Shown in pieces: positions 19,210-28,328 of a stretch of DNA of 64,000 bases; the first letter of the stretch is position 1; every line of letters begins with the position of its first letter. The stretch lies in NCBI GenBank assembly GCA_947624165.1, contig CANQJC010000009.1:1-64000 (forward strand), given 5' to 3'. The notes under the pieces were generated by a model that made no database searches, was not told where the DNA came from, and was given only the letters and a program-made list of their open reading frames with translations. Origin of the DNA: an uncultured Clostridia bacterium. GTDB taxonomy: Bacteria > Bacillota > Clostridia > UBA1381. The translations under genes and the position numbers were made by a program.

Positions 19210-19295
19210 TTTTATTCTCCTATTTTTATATTTACTCTATCTTTTTTATTTTTTTTGTGATATACTTGTTTATAAGAACAAACGGAGGTAATACA

Positions 19296-19847
19296 ATGCT
19301 GTACCAAAAAGAAATTGACGATTCTGTGCTGATACAATTCATTATACTTTACACTCTGAGCCGCGTTGACAGCGCGGTTGCGTATGACGAGCTGATAAAT
19401 CTCGTGCTGGACAACTGCAACATCAATTATAACGACTTTCAAATCGCACTCGATAACCTTGTCGCAACGAATCACGTTCGCGCGCACCTGGAAAATAAGC
19501 ACAGCCAGAAATATGAGATAACGCAAAAAGGACTGAACGCAGCCGATCTTTTTAACGCCAACATTCCCGTGTATATCCGCGAACCGATAGACGCTTCCGT
19601 AAAGGAGATGTTTATTGAATCGCGGCGTAAAAACGCGGTACAAAGCGGAATATTACCCGTTCGAAACAACGAATACAGCGCGGAATGTCGTCTCCTTGAC
19701 GATGACAATACACAGATATTACAGCTTAATCTTTATGCGGGTTCACGCGAAGAAGCAGAGAGAATGGCTGAATTTTTCCGTAAAAATTCCGAATCTGTTT
19801 ATACAAAAATCTTATCCGCTTTCAACGAGACTTCGGATAACGATTAA
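19296..19847 (+). CDS. DUF4364 family protein (winged-helix-like)
   Basis: The 183-residue protein starts MLYQKEIDDSVLIQFIILYTL and fits the DUF4364 family of Clostridia. Its N-terminal 90 residues look like a winged helix (helices, then KYEITQKGLNAADLF, as in PadR/MarR-like folds). The C-terminal part is mixed alpha/beta. Function is unknown; a DNA-binding role is inference. Start: GGAGG at 19284-19288, 7 bases before ATG; the in-frame upstream ATG has no site. It is divergent from rnhB and ends 4 bases before the luxS stop. Confidence 0.85.
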   Translation: MLYQKEIDDSVLIQFIILYTLSRVDSAVAYDELINLVLDNCNINYNDFQIALDNLVATNHVRAHLENKHSQKYEITQKGLNAADLFNANIPVYIREPIDASVKEMFIESRRKNAVQSGILPVRNNEYSAECRLLDDDNTQILQLNLYAGSREEAERMAEFFRKNSESVYTKILSAFNETSDND

Positions 19848-19851
19848 ACGG

Positions 19852-20325
19852 TCAAATCGCTTTGTTTACGTCGTCATAATCAGGTACGATATGCAAATCC
19901 TTAATTATGTCCAAATACTTTTTGCATACCTGTTTTGCTTTTTCAAGATCGAGCGTTTTGTAATTACCGCATTCCTCTTCGCTTGCGCCGAACACGTCTC
20001 CCGTGTGTTCGATCGTCTTTTTCAGCGAATCCTTCACGGCTTCAAGCACCTTTTCGGGCGGTACGGAATTTCTGACGAGCAGATAAAATCCCGTCTGACA
20101 ACCCATCGGTCCGAAGTAAACAACGTCGTCCCCGATATCCGAATTTCTTGCGAAGGTGGCTATCATATGCTCAACGGTGTGCATGGACGAATTATCGAGC
20201 GTAACGCCGCTGTTAGGACGGCAAAATCTCAAATCATATGTCACAACGTCGCCGTCCGTTCTTGCCGTATATATTCCTTCGCTAAGCTTTTTATGATTTA
20301 CGGTAAAGCTCTTGATTTTGTTCAT
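19852..20325 (-). CDS. luxS: S-ribosylhomocysteine lyase
   Basis: Splits S-ribosylhomocysteine into homocysteine and DPD, the precursor of autoinducer-2. The 157-residue protein has the metal motif HTVEH (about residues 53-57), the conserved RFCRPN with the catalytic cysteine, and GPMGCQTGFYL with the metal cysteine. AGAGGAG precedes the start and sits inside the end of mtnN, one base away, so the two are coupled. Together they complete recycling of S-adenosylhomocysteine. No AI-2 receptor or importer is seen nearby. Confidence 0.97.
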   Translation of the reverse strand: MNKIKSFTVNHKKLSEGIYTARTDGDVVTYDLRFCRPNSGVTLDNSSMHTVEHMIATFARNSDIGDDVVYFGPMGCQTGFYLLVRNSVPPEKVLEAVKDSLKKTIEHTGDVFGASEEECGNYKTLDLEKAKQVCKKYLDIIKDLHIVPDYDDVNKAI

Positions 20326-20326
20326 T

Positions 20327-21022
20327 TCAGCGTCTCCTCTTTAAAAATTCAAGTATGATTTTAACCGAATTTTCGGCTGCTTTTTTTGCAAATGTCGGGT
20401 AATCGGTTACGGAGTCCCCGTTCGCACAATCGGAAACGGAGCGCAGAACGCCGAACGGTACGCTGTTCATCACAGAAACGTGACCTATACTCGCTCCCTC
20501 CATTTCCGCGGCGGCGGCGTTAAATTCGGATTTTATTCTGTTTCGTTCCGTATCGTTACAGATAAACTGGTCGCCGGACGCGATAACTCCGCGCAGCACG
20601 TTTACGCCGTCCAATTCTTTTGCGGCGGCAATAAGCGCGTCTGTTATATCCTTGTCACATTCCATATAGACCGTATCGAGACCCGAAATAAATCCCTTCG
20701 GGTCGCCGATGGGCGTTGTGTCCATGTCATGCTCGGCTACCTTGTCCGCCACGACTATATCGCCTATTTTAAGCGAATCGTCCAGACCTCCCGCGACGCC
20801 CGCGTTTATTATCATGTCGGGCGAATATGTAAGTATCATGCTTTGCGCGCAGACGGCGGCATTTACCTTGCCCACGCCCGCGACCGCCACGACCGCGTCC
20901 GCGCCGTTGATTTTTCCTCTGCAAAAATCAATACCGCTTATTTTTTTTGTTTCCGTATCAGTCATAAGTTTTTTCAGCGCGTCTGTTTCTATATCCATCG
21001 CACCGATTATTCCAGTAAGCAT
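20327..21022 (-). CDS. mtnN: 5'-methylthioadenosine/S-adenosylhomocysteine nucleosidase
   Basis: Releases adenine from MTA and SAH, giving S-ribosylhomocysteine for LuxS. Motifs: GIIGAMDIETDAL at the N-terminus, AVAGVGKVNAAVCAQ, INAGVAGGLDD, and MEGASIGHV (the catalytic Glu-Met-Glu region), followed by the catalytic aspartate in RSVSDCAN. GGGAGG precedes the ATG, and a full consensus promoter lies upstream. It forms a two-gene unit with luxS. Confidence 0.97.
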   Translation of the reverse strand: MLTGIIGAMDIETDALKKLMTDTETKKISGIDFCRGKINGADAVVAVAGVGKVNAAVCAQSMILTYSPDMIINAGVAGGLDDSLKIGDIVVADKVAEHDMDTTPIGDPKGFISGLDTVYMECDKDITDALIAAAKELDGVNVLRGVIASGDQFICNDTERNRIKSEFNAAAAEMEGASIGHVSVMNSVPFGVLRSVSDCANGDSVTDYPTFAKKAAENSVKIILEFLKRRR

Positions 21023-21048
21023 TTTACCGCCTCCCCGTTATAACTGTA

Positions 21049-21077
21049 ATTATACCCCAACGCGCCGCATATGTCAA
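21049..21077 (-). promoter_or_regulatory. Consensus sigma-A promoter for mtnN-luxS
   Basis: Minus strand: TTGACA (21072-21077), 17-base spacer, TATAAT (21049-21054). A perfect match, 26 bases before the ATG. Confidence 0.92.
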
Positions 21078-21118
21078 TTTTATGTATGATAATTTATTTT
21101 TCAAATTTTTATATTCCT

Positions 21119-21147
21119 TTGACATTCGACAAAAAAAGTTGTATAAT
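21119..21147 (+). promoter_or_regulatory. Consensus sigma-A promoter for the exonuclease gene
   Basis: TTGACA (21119-21124), 17-base spacer, TATAAT (21142-21147). The start codon follows at 21170, with TAGGAG between. This promoter diverges from that of mtnN, 42 bases away. Confidence 0.9.
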
Positions 21148-21169
21148 GATGAAAGTTAGGAGAGATAGT

Positions 21170-21781
21170 ATGGATTTTGTCGCAATAGACTTCGAAACGG
21201 CAACATCGGATTACACGAGCGTGTGCAGTCTCGGTATATGTGTTGTCGAAAATAATATAATTACTGACAGAAAAGAAATATTGATACGGCCCGTACCGTT
21301 CGAATTTAACGAATATAATATAAAAATACACGGAATACAGCCTTACATGGTCGAAAACAAGCCCACGTTCGATATGTACTGGGACGAAATAAAGCCGTAT
21401 CTTGAAAACAAAACGGTTATCGCGCACAACGCGTCCTTCGACGTCGGCGCGCTTTGCGCCACACTCGAATATTATAATATCACGTTTCCGACGTTCGATT
21501 ACCTGTGTACCGTAAAGCTTTCGCAAAAAGCCTACCCTGAGCTGTCGAGCCATAAGCTCAACAACCTATGCGACGCGCTCGGTATTAAATTTCAACATCA
21601 CAGAGCGTATGACGACGCATACGCGTGCGCCATGGTTCTTTTACGCATCCTGGAGGATTACTCGCTCATATCGCTTGAGGAAATCGAGGAATGTTTTGAA
21701 ATGGAGATAGGTCGCCTGACTCCCGACACGCATTTCAAATGCAAGAAGAACAAAGATAAAAAGAAAGCCGTAAACGAATGA
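21170..21781 (+). CDS. DEDDh 3'-5' exonuclease (DnaQ-like)
   Basis: The 203-residue protein has the exonuclease motifs: Exo I VAIDFETATS (about residues 4-13), Exo II VIAHNASFDVGAL (about 83-95) and Exo III HHRAYDDAYACAM with the DEDDh histidine and aspartate. It resembles stand-alone epsilon-like nucleases. About 40 basic residues follow the core. The start is set by TTAGGAG 8 bases before ATG; the 33 upstream in-frame residues run through the promoter. It may act in DNA repair or RNA trimming; the substrate is not decidable. It is likely a single-gene unit. Confidence 0.9.
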   Translation: MDFVAIDFETATSDYTSVCSLGICVVENNIITDRKEILIRPVPFEFNEYNIKIHGIQPYMVENKPTFDMYWDEIKPYLENKTVIAHNASFDVGALCATLEYYNITFPTFDYLCTVKLSQKAYPELSSHKLNNLCDALGIKFQHHRAYDDAYACAMVLLRILEDYSLISLEEIEECFEMEIGRLTPDTHFKCKKNKDKKKAVNE

Positions 21782-21834
21782 ACCGCCGAATTTTGCGCGT
21801 ACAGCGAAAATACGGTGGTACATAATATACGAAT

Positions 21835-22533
21835 TTAATCTCTGATTTTTATCGGGTCAAACGCAATATAATCGCCCGATACAAGCTTATATTCGATCCC
21901 GTTCAACACGCCCTCGACCGCATTTTTGTGAGACGGCGCGTGCAGATGCCCGTAAAAGCATTTTGTGACGGGGTATTTCCGCATCATATCCGTAAATTCA
22001 TTTTCCTCCCGCGCGGACGACATGGGCGGATAATGTGTAAAAACATATATTTCGCCGTACTTCTCGGCTGCGCGCAGCGATAATTCAAGCCGCGCGACTT
22101 CTCTGTCGTAAATCTTTCTGTCGTCGCTGCCAAAATTATCCCATGCGGGATATATCCAGCCGCGCGTGCCGCAAAGGGCAACGCCGTCGTACTCGAAGAA
22201 ATTATTATGCATGAAATCAACGGACAAAAAGCCGCGTTCGGACACAAACGCTCTCAGCTTGCTCAGCGTTGTCCACCAGTAATCGTGGTTTCCCTTTAAC
22301 AGTATTTTCCTGCCGTTTAACGAATTAAGAAATTCAAAATCTCTTTCGCTTTGTTCAAGATACGTAGCCCAAGAAAAATCACCCGGAATTACAACGACGT
22401 CGTCGCGGCCGATTTTTTTTTGCCAATTTTCTCCGAGCCGTTCAACGTAATTGGTCCATTTACTGCCGAATATATCCATCGGCTTATCTATACCGAGCGG
22501 CAAATGCAAGTCGGAAATTGTATATAAAGCCAT
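21835..22533 (-). CDS. Metallophosphoesterase (calcineurin-like)
   Basis: The 232-residue protein has the dimetal phosphatase signature: ISDLHLPLG (DxH), VVIPGDFSWA (GD), LLKGNHDYWW (GNHD), FTHYPP and FYGHLHA (GHxH). This is the clostridial group with a conserved DIFGSKWTNYVERL stretch near the start. The substrate is unknown; members act on nucleotides, phosphoproteins or lipids. I use the ATG at 22533 because AAGGAG stands 7 bases upstream; the two earlier in-frame starts lack it. It has its own promoter. Confidence 0.9.
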   Translation of the reverse strand: MALYTISDLHLPLGIDKPMDIFGSKWTNYVERLGENWQKKIGRDDVVVIPGDFSWATYLEQSERDFEFLNSLNGRKILLKGNHDYWWTTLSKLRAFVSERGFLSVDFMHNNFFEYDGVALCGTRGWIYPAWDNFGSDDRKIYDREVARLELSLRAAEKYGEIYVFTHYPPMSSAREENEFTDMMRKYPVTKCFYGHLHAPSHKNAVEGVLNGIEYKLVSGDYIAFDPIKIRD

Positions 22534-22563
22534 TACTGTTCTCCTTATACTTAATGCCATTAC

Positions 22564-22592
22564 ATTATACTTCAAATTTTCGAAGAAATCAA
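22564..22592 (-). promoter_or_regulatory. Promoter of the metallophosphoesterase gene
   Basis: Minus strand: TTGATT (22587-22592), 17-base spacer, TATAAT (22564-22569), 30 bases before the chosen ATG. It also argues against the earlier start codons. Confidence 0.82.
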
Positions 22593-22650
22593 GTAAAAGA
22601 AAAATTGAACCCTTCCCCTATCGTCCGTTACGCCGCGTGCCAAAATAATC

Positions 22651-22679
22651 TTGACTTTCAAAAGCGACTGTGTTATAAT
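22651..22679 (+). promoter_or_regulatory. Promoter of tRNA-Leu
   Basis: TTGACT (22651-22656), 17-base spacer, TATAAT (22674-22679), 23 bases before the mature tRNA end. Confidence 0.88.
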
Positions 22680-22702
22680 ATAGCGTGTTTAAAATACACC
22701 GC

Positions 22703-22791
22703 GCCGATGTGGCGGAACTGGCAGACGCCCGGGACTTAAAATCCCGTGGGAAGTGATTCCCGTACCGGTTCGACCCCGGTCATCGGCACCA
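22703..22791 (+). tRNA. tRNA-Leu (anticodon TAA)
   Basis: The acceptor stem GCCGATG pairs with CATCGGC. The anticodon stem CGGGA/TCCCG encloses the loop CTTAAAA with anticodon TAA. A long variable arm (TGGGAAGTGATTCCCGTA), typical of leucine tRNAs, and a GGTTCGACC T-loop follow. The CCA end is encoded (22789-22791). Confidence 0.97.
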
Positions 22792-22793
22792 AG

Positions 22794-22836
22794 AAAAATG
22801 GCTTGAAACTGCGGGTTTCGGGTCATTTTTTATTTT
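22794..22836 (+). terminator. Terminator after tRNA-Leu
   Basis: CTTGAAAC and GTTTCGGG pair around a short loop, extended by AAAAATG/CATTTTT, and end in a T-rich tract right after the tRNA. Confidence 0.75.
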
Positions 22837-22868
22837 AGTCGGATTTTTAAAAAATTTGATTTTGCGAA

Positions 22869-22904
22869 TTTTACCACCACTTTTACCACCACTTTTACCA
22901 CCAC
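22869..22904. repeat. Three 12-base tandem repeats
   Basis: The unit TTTTACCACCAC occurs three times head to tail, with a fourth partial copy after it. It lies in the 230-base gap between tRNA-Leu and the BspA-like gene, upstream of that gene's promoter. No gene is seen in the gap. Confidence 0.9.
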
Positions 22905-22969
22905 TTTCACACTTGGATCCGCTCCGTTCTCTCCGCGGCGGTTCGGAATCTGGGGACGAAAAGGATCAT

Positions 22970-22998
22970 TTGACAAAAATCGGTAAACATGATATATT
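22970..22998 (+). promoter_or_regulatory. Promoter of the BspA-like gene
   Basis: TTGACA (22970-22975), 17-base spacer, TATATT (22993-22998). GGAGGGG follows just before the ATG at 23028. Confidence 0.88.
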
Positions 22999-23027
22999 GA
23001 ATACAGATACAATCTGGAGGGGAAAAT

Positions 23028-26000
23028 ATGAAAAAAAGGATTTTGAGTTTAATTCTTGCGTCCGCGATACTTCTGTCGCTCGCGCCCTATTCGGTGAGCG
23101 CGGAAAATGGGACAAAATACGACAAATATCTTTATTACACAATAAATGACGACGGCGAAACAGTCACAATTTCAGATTGTGATCCTGAGGCTGATTACGT
23201 TGCCATTCCTGAAAAAATAAACGGACGGACAGTCACAAGCATCGGAGATTCCGCATTTTGGGCTTGCTATGAATTAACAAGCGTAGAAATACCGAACAGC
23301 GTCATAAGTATCGGTCAGAGCGCGTTTGAGGATTGTTACAAATTGACAAGCGTTAACATACCGAACGGCGTCACAAGCATTTCTTACGGTGCATTTTATT
23401 CCTGCTATAGTTTGGCGAACATAGAAATACCGAACAGCGTTACGGAAATAGGCGAATTTGCTTTTCATGACTGCGGATTTACCGACGTTACGATACCCGA
23501 CAGCGTAAAAACCATCGGAGACAGTGCGTTCAGCGCATGCAGTAAATTAGAAACAGTCAATATCGGCAGCGGTACGGACAGCATCGGCGATACTTCGTTT
23601 ACTTCGAACCAATCATTAACAAGTATAAACGTAAGCGGTCAAAACCAAAGCTATTGTTCGGTAGACGGTAATTTATTCGACAAAAGCATGGAAACGCTGA
23701 TATGCTACGCTGTGGGAAAGCCGGAAACCTCATATTCTATTCCCTACGGAGTTAAAAAAATCGGCGGTTACGCGTTTCACAGCGGCAACTTCGGAAACAA
23801 ACTGACAAGCATCACAATACCCAACAGCGTCACAAGCATCGGAGATCGCGCATTTTTTTACTGCTCATCGTTACCCGAGATTGAAATACCCAACAGCGTA
23901 ACGGAAATCGCTGAATATGCGTTCGCGGACTGCACCAATTTGAAAAGCATAGAAATACCGAGCAGTATTACGCGCATCAATAATGGTACATTTTATGATT
24001 GTAATAGTTTAACCGATGTCAAAATACCGAGCAGCGTAACAGAAATCGGTGCCGGAGCATTTGCGGCGTGCGGATTTTCAAGTATAACGCTTCCGAACAG
24101 CATTAAGGAAATAAATGCTTCTACATTTTCAAGTTGTATATATCTGACAGATATAAATATGCCCGACATCGTGACGACTATCGGTTACAGTGCATTTGCC
24201 GGTTGTAAAAGTCTGGAGAATATCGATTTTTTACCTGACAGCGTCACATCTATCGGAGAAGGAGCGTTTTCATACTGCGGATTAACAAGCGTCACCCTGC
24301 CCGATAATATTACGGAGATTGCAAAAGAAACATTCAAATCATGCGAAAAACTGACCGATGCGACAATACCCGACGGCGTTAAATATATTGGATACAGTGC
24401 GTTTTCCGGCTGCAAAATGCTGTCAAAAGTGAAAATACCGAGCAGCGTTACTTCTATCGGTATGTACGCGTTTGAGAACTGCGGATTTGTTAAGATCAAG
24501 ATACCCGAAGGCGTCGAAAAAATAGACGACGGCGCATTTCAAAACTGCGGTATTATTGAGATCAAGATACCCGACAGCGTTACAAGTATTGGCAGTAATG
24601 TATTCGCGAACTGCAAAAAATTGATTTTTGCAACATTGTCGGACAATATAACCGAAATCAGTGCAAGTATGTTTTCAAACTGCGAAAAGCTTGCAAGCAT
24701 TGTGATCCCCGAAAAAGTCATGAAAATCAACTCCTACGCATTTTATAATTGTAAAAACCTAAAAAACATCATAATTCCGAATAACGTTACGAGTATTGGA
24801 GCGAGCGCGTTTTACGGCTGTGAGAAATTAACGGGCATTGAAATCCCCGAAGGTGTAACAAAAATCGAAGACAGCACGTTTTATGGCTGCACAAATTTGG
24901 AAAAAGCTATAATGTATGGCGATATAACAAGTATCGGATTCAATGTATTTAATTATTGTGAAAAAATTGGGAGCATTACATTGCCCAAAAGCGTTACGCG
25001 CATAGGAAACAATTCGTTTGTCGGCTGCGACAATTTATCGAACATTTATTTCTGCGGAACCGAAACCGATTGGAACGAAATTCCCAACAAGCCTAATTTC
25101 AAAGACGTCAAAATACACTTTGAATGTAAAAAACCGACTCCCCCGCCGGAGCTTATTCTGCCCTCGGATATCAATGACATTACGATAATCGGCAAGGGAA
25201 CGGCTTACGGAAGATTTAAAGTGAAGTATACAAACAATGTATTGGCAAGAAATCAAATCGTTGATTACAGTATTGACGGCGGCAATAAAAAAAGCGGCGC
25301 AACGGACAGCGACGGGTATTTGCTGGTTGAAATAAACGATATTCAGAAAAGCCACAACTATTCGATAAGTATTTCAGGAGACAAAATCAAGCCCACTACG
25401 GAGACTATGTCCGTAACCGTTAAGCCGCTCGAATATACATATGAAATGTCCGGCTCGGCGTCAGCCGGTAGCGAAGGCACGTTGATATTGGGTTATGAAA
25501 AAAAATTGGGCAAATTTGAATTTGGAGCGCGCTTGGCGCAATTGGGCGTCGGAGGTTCAAGAGAGAAAGCAATGACATGTACTATAAAACAGACCGACGG
25601 TAAAACAAAGCTATCCCTGTCGGCGACGGAAAATCTTGACGCAGCACTTCGAGCAACGATCGGTTTATGGGGTGAGGCTAGCCTTGGCGAAAACGCAAGC
25701 ATACAAATATGCCCGGTTCAAGCGAGTGCTAATGCAACAGCCGGAAACCTTTATACAGTGACTTATGAAGATGATGACTTTAATATTAACGACACGAAAG
25801 ACTTGGGGGACGTTGCATTAAATCTTCTCTGTTTTTCGCTCGAATGTATGAACACAACTCCAACTCCAAATATTATCACGGATCAATTGGGGAAACTTCT
25901 GATATCATTTCACGCAGACAGCAGAGAGACGGGCTGGATGCTTTCGAAAAAAGCCGGTCTTGAACGCGGACGAATTCAATTTAAAGACGAGCATGGAAAC

Positions 26001-28118
26001 ACATTCTATGTGTCAGTATCCAATAAAGGTACAAATGTAGTTTACTCATCATCGGTAAAAGAAAACAAGGATAAAACCATCGACCGAAACTACTCCATAA
26101 CCGCAGTCCGCAACGCAAATCTTTTTGACGTTGGTGCGTTTGTGAACATAAATGGAGAAAATACAAATAACAGTAATACGGAAGGATCAGACAAACCCAA
26201 ACAAACTAATACGTTAAATGTAGGATCCACCGCATACGCCATAAAATCAAATAACAATACACAGCTTTCGGCAAAAAGCGACGAAAACAATAATGTATCG
26301 TCTCTCGGAATATCATTTACAGATAACTCTGTCGCTGCCGAGCTTGATGGTCTCGAGGGTAGCTTCACAGACATACTGAACATTTCATATAGCGGCGACG
26401 CAATTGACAAAGTCGCGGAGCTGGATCCTAATTTAAGTGATTTTGTGAATAATAAACAACCGTTTTTCATCGACGCTATAGAAATGGCATCCGTAGCCCG
26501 TGCCATGGGAAAATCAAATATAAAAGGTATGTTTGCACATTCGAAAAAATATACGAAAGAATTATCCGGGTCTGTTTCCGAATCAAATATTTTTTGTGAT
26601 ATGTTTAAATATGGCTTCAACCTTAATTTCAGCGGTATTGAAAGCGTTGATTATAAAAAGCACAGCGGTATTTATTATAACAATACGCAATATATACAGG
26701 CGGAAAACGATCTTGATGAACAAATGGATAACATGTTTGGTCTTAGTATAGGCAATATTATAGAAAAGGCTCAATCGTATATATCTCAACGCTTAGATAA
26801 ATGTTTTGATACCTCAAGCGGTTATCTCGACAACCCGCTCGATATTTTTATCGACAACGGAAAAGCGATGGTCAAGAAGGCCGGCGACACGTTGAGCGGC
26901 TGGAAGGTAAGCATTTCACGGCTTGTCAACAATGAAAACGCTCTTTCAATTCTTGCGGTAGAGGACGATTACTCACTGTTTTCACCTTCTTCCCTTGCGA
27001 CAACGGTGGGCAGTCCGTATATCGTATATGTTGAAGACGAAAACGAAAAAACGGTTGATGATTTATCGTCCAATCCGCTTATGCTCACTCTCAAATATAC
27101 CGACGACGAGCTTGCGGCGGCGGGTGTAACGGATGCAAACGAAATTGCGATTTACCGCTGGAGTGATGAGAAGTGTGTATACGTCCGCATGGGCGGTACG
27201 CTTAACGAAGCCGACAAATCGGTTTCGCTGCAAATCGACGAACCAGGACAGTACGTACTCGCGGTCGATAACCAGTCGCCGGCGGTTACGGACTTTAAAG
27301 CGTTGTCAGTGGACAGCGCGCCCATTCTCACCGCAACGATAAGCGATATGAGCGGTATTGCGGATTTTGAATTGCAGATAGACGGACGAACGGTTGTTGA
27401 TAATGATAACCTCAGCGATTACTACTCATACAATATCGGCGAGTTTAGATATCAAACGAACGGTCTTTCATCGGGAACGCATCAAGCGGTAATATACGCG
27501 ACGGATACGGCGGGCAACTCCTTAACGGACGGCGCGGCTCTTGAATTTACCGTAGACACTGACGCGCCTATAATAAGCAACGTGACGCAGCTGCCGTCTC
27601 AATGCTCGGGTGAATTAAGCGTCAGCGCGACCGTAACGGGTGAAAATGTTTCATCTGTATATCTCAATGTCGAGGAGGTAGACGCGGCGGGCAACAGCAT
27701 TTTGAATACGTATGAAATGACCGAGGAAAACGGTACGTACACAGCTTCAAGCGATAATTTCGCCGAAGGCAATACTTTAAACGTATGGGTAGAAGCATAC
27801 AACAAGAACGGCAACTTGTCGCAGTCGGAAAAGCAATCGGTACTGTGCGCTTCAGATGAACCGCTGCTTGTATTCAAGAAAGTAGACCGTGAAAGCGCGG
27901 TCGTTGAGCTTGTAAACTTCTACAGTTTTGTCGACGGAAGGATAATTCTCGCGGTATATGATAAAAAAGGCACGCTCACCGATGTAATTACAAAGGATTG
28001 CGACCAGACGGTTACGTTCGATAATCTCGACTTAAATAATTGCGTTGTAAAAGCAATGTTTTTTGACGGTTCGGATTCGGTAAAACCGCTCGCAAAGGCG
28101 GCAAGATTTGTTGTTTAA
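23028..28118 (+). CDS. BspA-type leucine-rich-repeat secreted surface protein
   Basis: The protein has 1696 residues. A signal peptide (MKKRILSLILASAILLSLAPYSVSA) is followed from about residue 55 to 690 by roughly 24 LRR_5 units of about 23 residues, of the form LTSVEIPNSVTSIGxxAFxxC. This is the Treponema pallidum/BspA repeat type, known for binding fibronectin and host or microbial surfaces. A segment of unclear fold follows (700-1380), then an Ig-like part with DTDAPIISNV (about 1520). The last 85 residues end in VKPLAKAARFVV and resemble the ends of two other secreted proteins here. No LPXTG, SLH or membrane anchor is seen, so how it stays on the cell is open. It has its own promoter, ribosome site and terminator. 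Confidence 0.93.
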   Translation: MKKRILSLILASAILLSLAPYSVSAENGTKYDKYLYYTINDDGETVTISDCDPEADYVAIPEKINGRTVTSIGDSAFWACYELTSVEIPNSVISIGQSAFEDCYKLTSVNIPNGVTSISYGAFYSCYSLANIEIPNSVTEIGEFAFHDCGFTDVTIPDSVKTIGDSAFSACSKLETVNIGSGTDSIGDTSFTSNQSLTSINVSGQNQSYCSVDGNLFDKSMETLICYAVGKPETSYSIPYGVKKIGGYAFHSGNFGNKLTSITIPNSVTSIGDRAFFYCSSLPEIEIPNSVTEIAEYAFADCTNLKSIEIPSSITRINNGTFYDCNSLTDVKIPSSVTEIGAGAFAACGFSSITLPNSIKEINASTFSSCIYLTDINMPDIVTTIGYSAFAGCKSLENIDFLPDSVTSIGEGAFSYCGLTSVTLPDNITEIAKETFKSCEKLTDATIPDGVKYIGYSAFSGCKMLSKVKIPSSVTSIGMYAFENCGFVKIKIPEGVEKIDDGAFQNCGIIEIKIPDSVTSIGSNVFANCKKLIFATLSDNITEISASMFSNCEKLASIVIPEKVMKINSYAFYNCKNLKNIIIPNNVTSIGASAFYGCEKLTGIEIPEGVTKIEDSTFYGCTNLEKAIMYGDITSIGFNVFNYCEKIGSITLPKSVTRIGNNSFVGCDNLSNIYFCGTETDWNEIPNKPNFKDVKIHFECKKPTPPPELILPSDINDITIIGKGTAYGRFKVKYTNNVLARNQIVDYSIDGGNKKSGATDSDGYLLVEINDIQKSHNYSISISGDKIKPTTETMSVTVKPLEYTYEMSGSASAGSEGTLILGYEKKLGKFEFGARLAQLGVGGSREKAMTCTIKQTDGKTKLSLSATENLDAALRATIGLWGEASLGENASIQICPVQASANATAGNLYTVTYEDDDFNINDTKDLGDVALNLLCFSLECMNTTPTPNIITDQLGKLLISFHADSRETGWMLSKKAGLERGRIQFKDEHGNTFYVSVSNKGTNVVYSSSVKENKDKTIDRNYSITAVRNANLFDVGAFVNINGENTNNSNTEGSDKPKQTNTLNVGSTAYAIKSNNNTQLSAKSDENNNVSSLGISFTDNSVAAELDGLEGSFTDILNISYSGDAIDKVAELDPNLSDFVNNKQPFFIDAIEMASVARAMGKSNIKGMFAHSKKYTKELSGSVSESNIFCDMFKYGFNLNFSGIESVDYKKHSGIYYNNTQYIQAENDLDEQMDNMFGLSIGNIIEKAQSYISQRLDKCFDTSSGYLDNPLDIFIDNGKAMVKKAGDTLSGWKVSISRLVNNENALSILAVEDDYSLFSPSSLATTVGSPYIVYVEDENEKTVDDLSSNPLMLTLKYTDDELAAAGVTDANEIAIYRWSDEKCVYVRMGGTLNEADKSVSLQIDEPGQYVLAVDNQSPAVTDFKALSVDSAPILTATISDMSGIADFELQIDGRTVVDNDNLSDYYSYNIGEFRYQTNGLSSGTHQAVIYATDTAGNSLTDGAALEFTVDTDAPIISNVTQLPSQCSGELSVSATVTGENVSSVYLNVEEVDAAGNSILNTYEMTEENGTYTASSDNFAEGNTLNVWVEAYNKNGNLSQSEKQSVLCASDEPLLVFKKVDRESAVVELVNFYSFVDGRIILAVYDKKGTLTDVITKDCDQTVTFDNLDLNNCVVKAMFFDGSDSVKPLAKAARFVV

Positions 28119-28135
28119 CGATTACAGATTTACAG

Positions 28136-28171
28136 AACGGCGGTAAGTTAAAGCTTACCGCCGTTTTTTGT
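28136..28171 (+). terminator. Terminator after the BspA-like gene
   Basis: AACGGCGGTAAG and CTTACCGCCGTT form a 12-bp stem with a 6-base loop, followed by TTTTT. Confidence 0.93.
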
Positions 28172-28226
28172 GTCTTATCCCCTTTTCGATTGCGTTTTAT
28201 TCAAGCTTAAACGACTGATATTTATA

Positions 28227-28255
28227 TTGAATATTTGTTGAAAATAGTGTATAAT
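28227..28255 (+). promoter_or_regulatory. Promoter of the 28.3 kb secreted-protein gene
   Basis: TTGAAT (28227-28232), 17-base spacer, TATAAT (28250-28255). Confidence 0.8.
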
Positions 28256-28309
28256 TATTTTGATTTCGACAACAAAATATTCTGTTTTTTTCTTTTTACA
28301 AACAATTTT

Positions 28310-28321
28310 AAGGAGGTGATC
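28310..28321 (+). promoter_or_regulatory. Full-length Shine-Dalgarno with an overlapping four-codon ORF
   Basis: AAGGAGGTGATC is complementary to the whole 3' tail expected of 16S rRNA. Two starts follow: ATG at 28322 opens ATG-CGT-AGT-GAA-TAA, and GTG at 28329, in another frame, opens the long gene. The GTG has the better distance from the full match and is the start used here. Confidence 0.75.
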
Positions 28322-28328
28322 ATGCGTA

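Noticed and set aside
21782-21822. Hairpin between the exonuclease and metallophosphoesterase genes as a terminator
   Set aside because: The arms pair only with several G-U or mismatched positions and no T run follows on either strand.
22869-22904. Short CRISPR array
   Set aside because: The 12-base units are directly adjacent with no spacers.
23200-25090. DNA repeat array or minisatellite
   Set aside because: The periodicity of about 69 bases is the coding pattern of the leucine-rich repeats, and the frame is open throughout.
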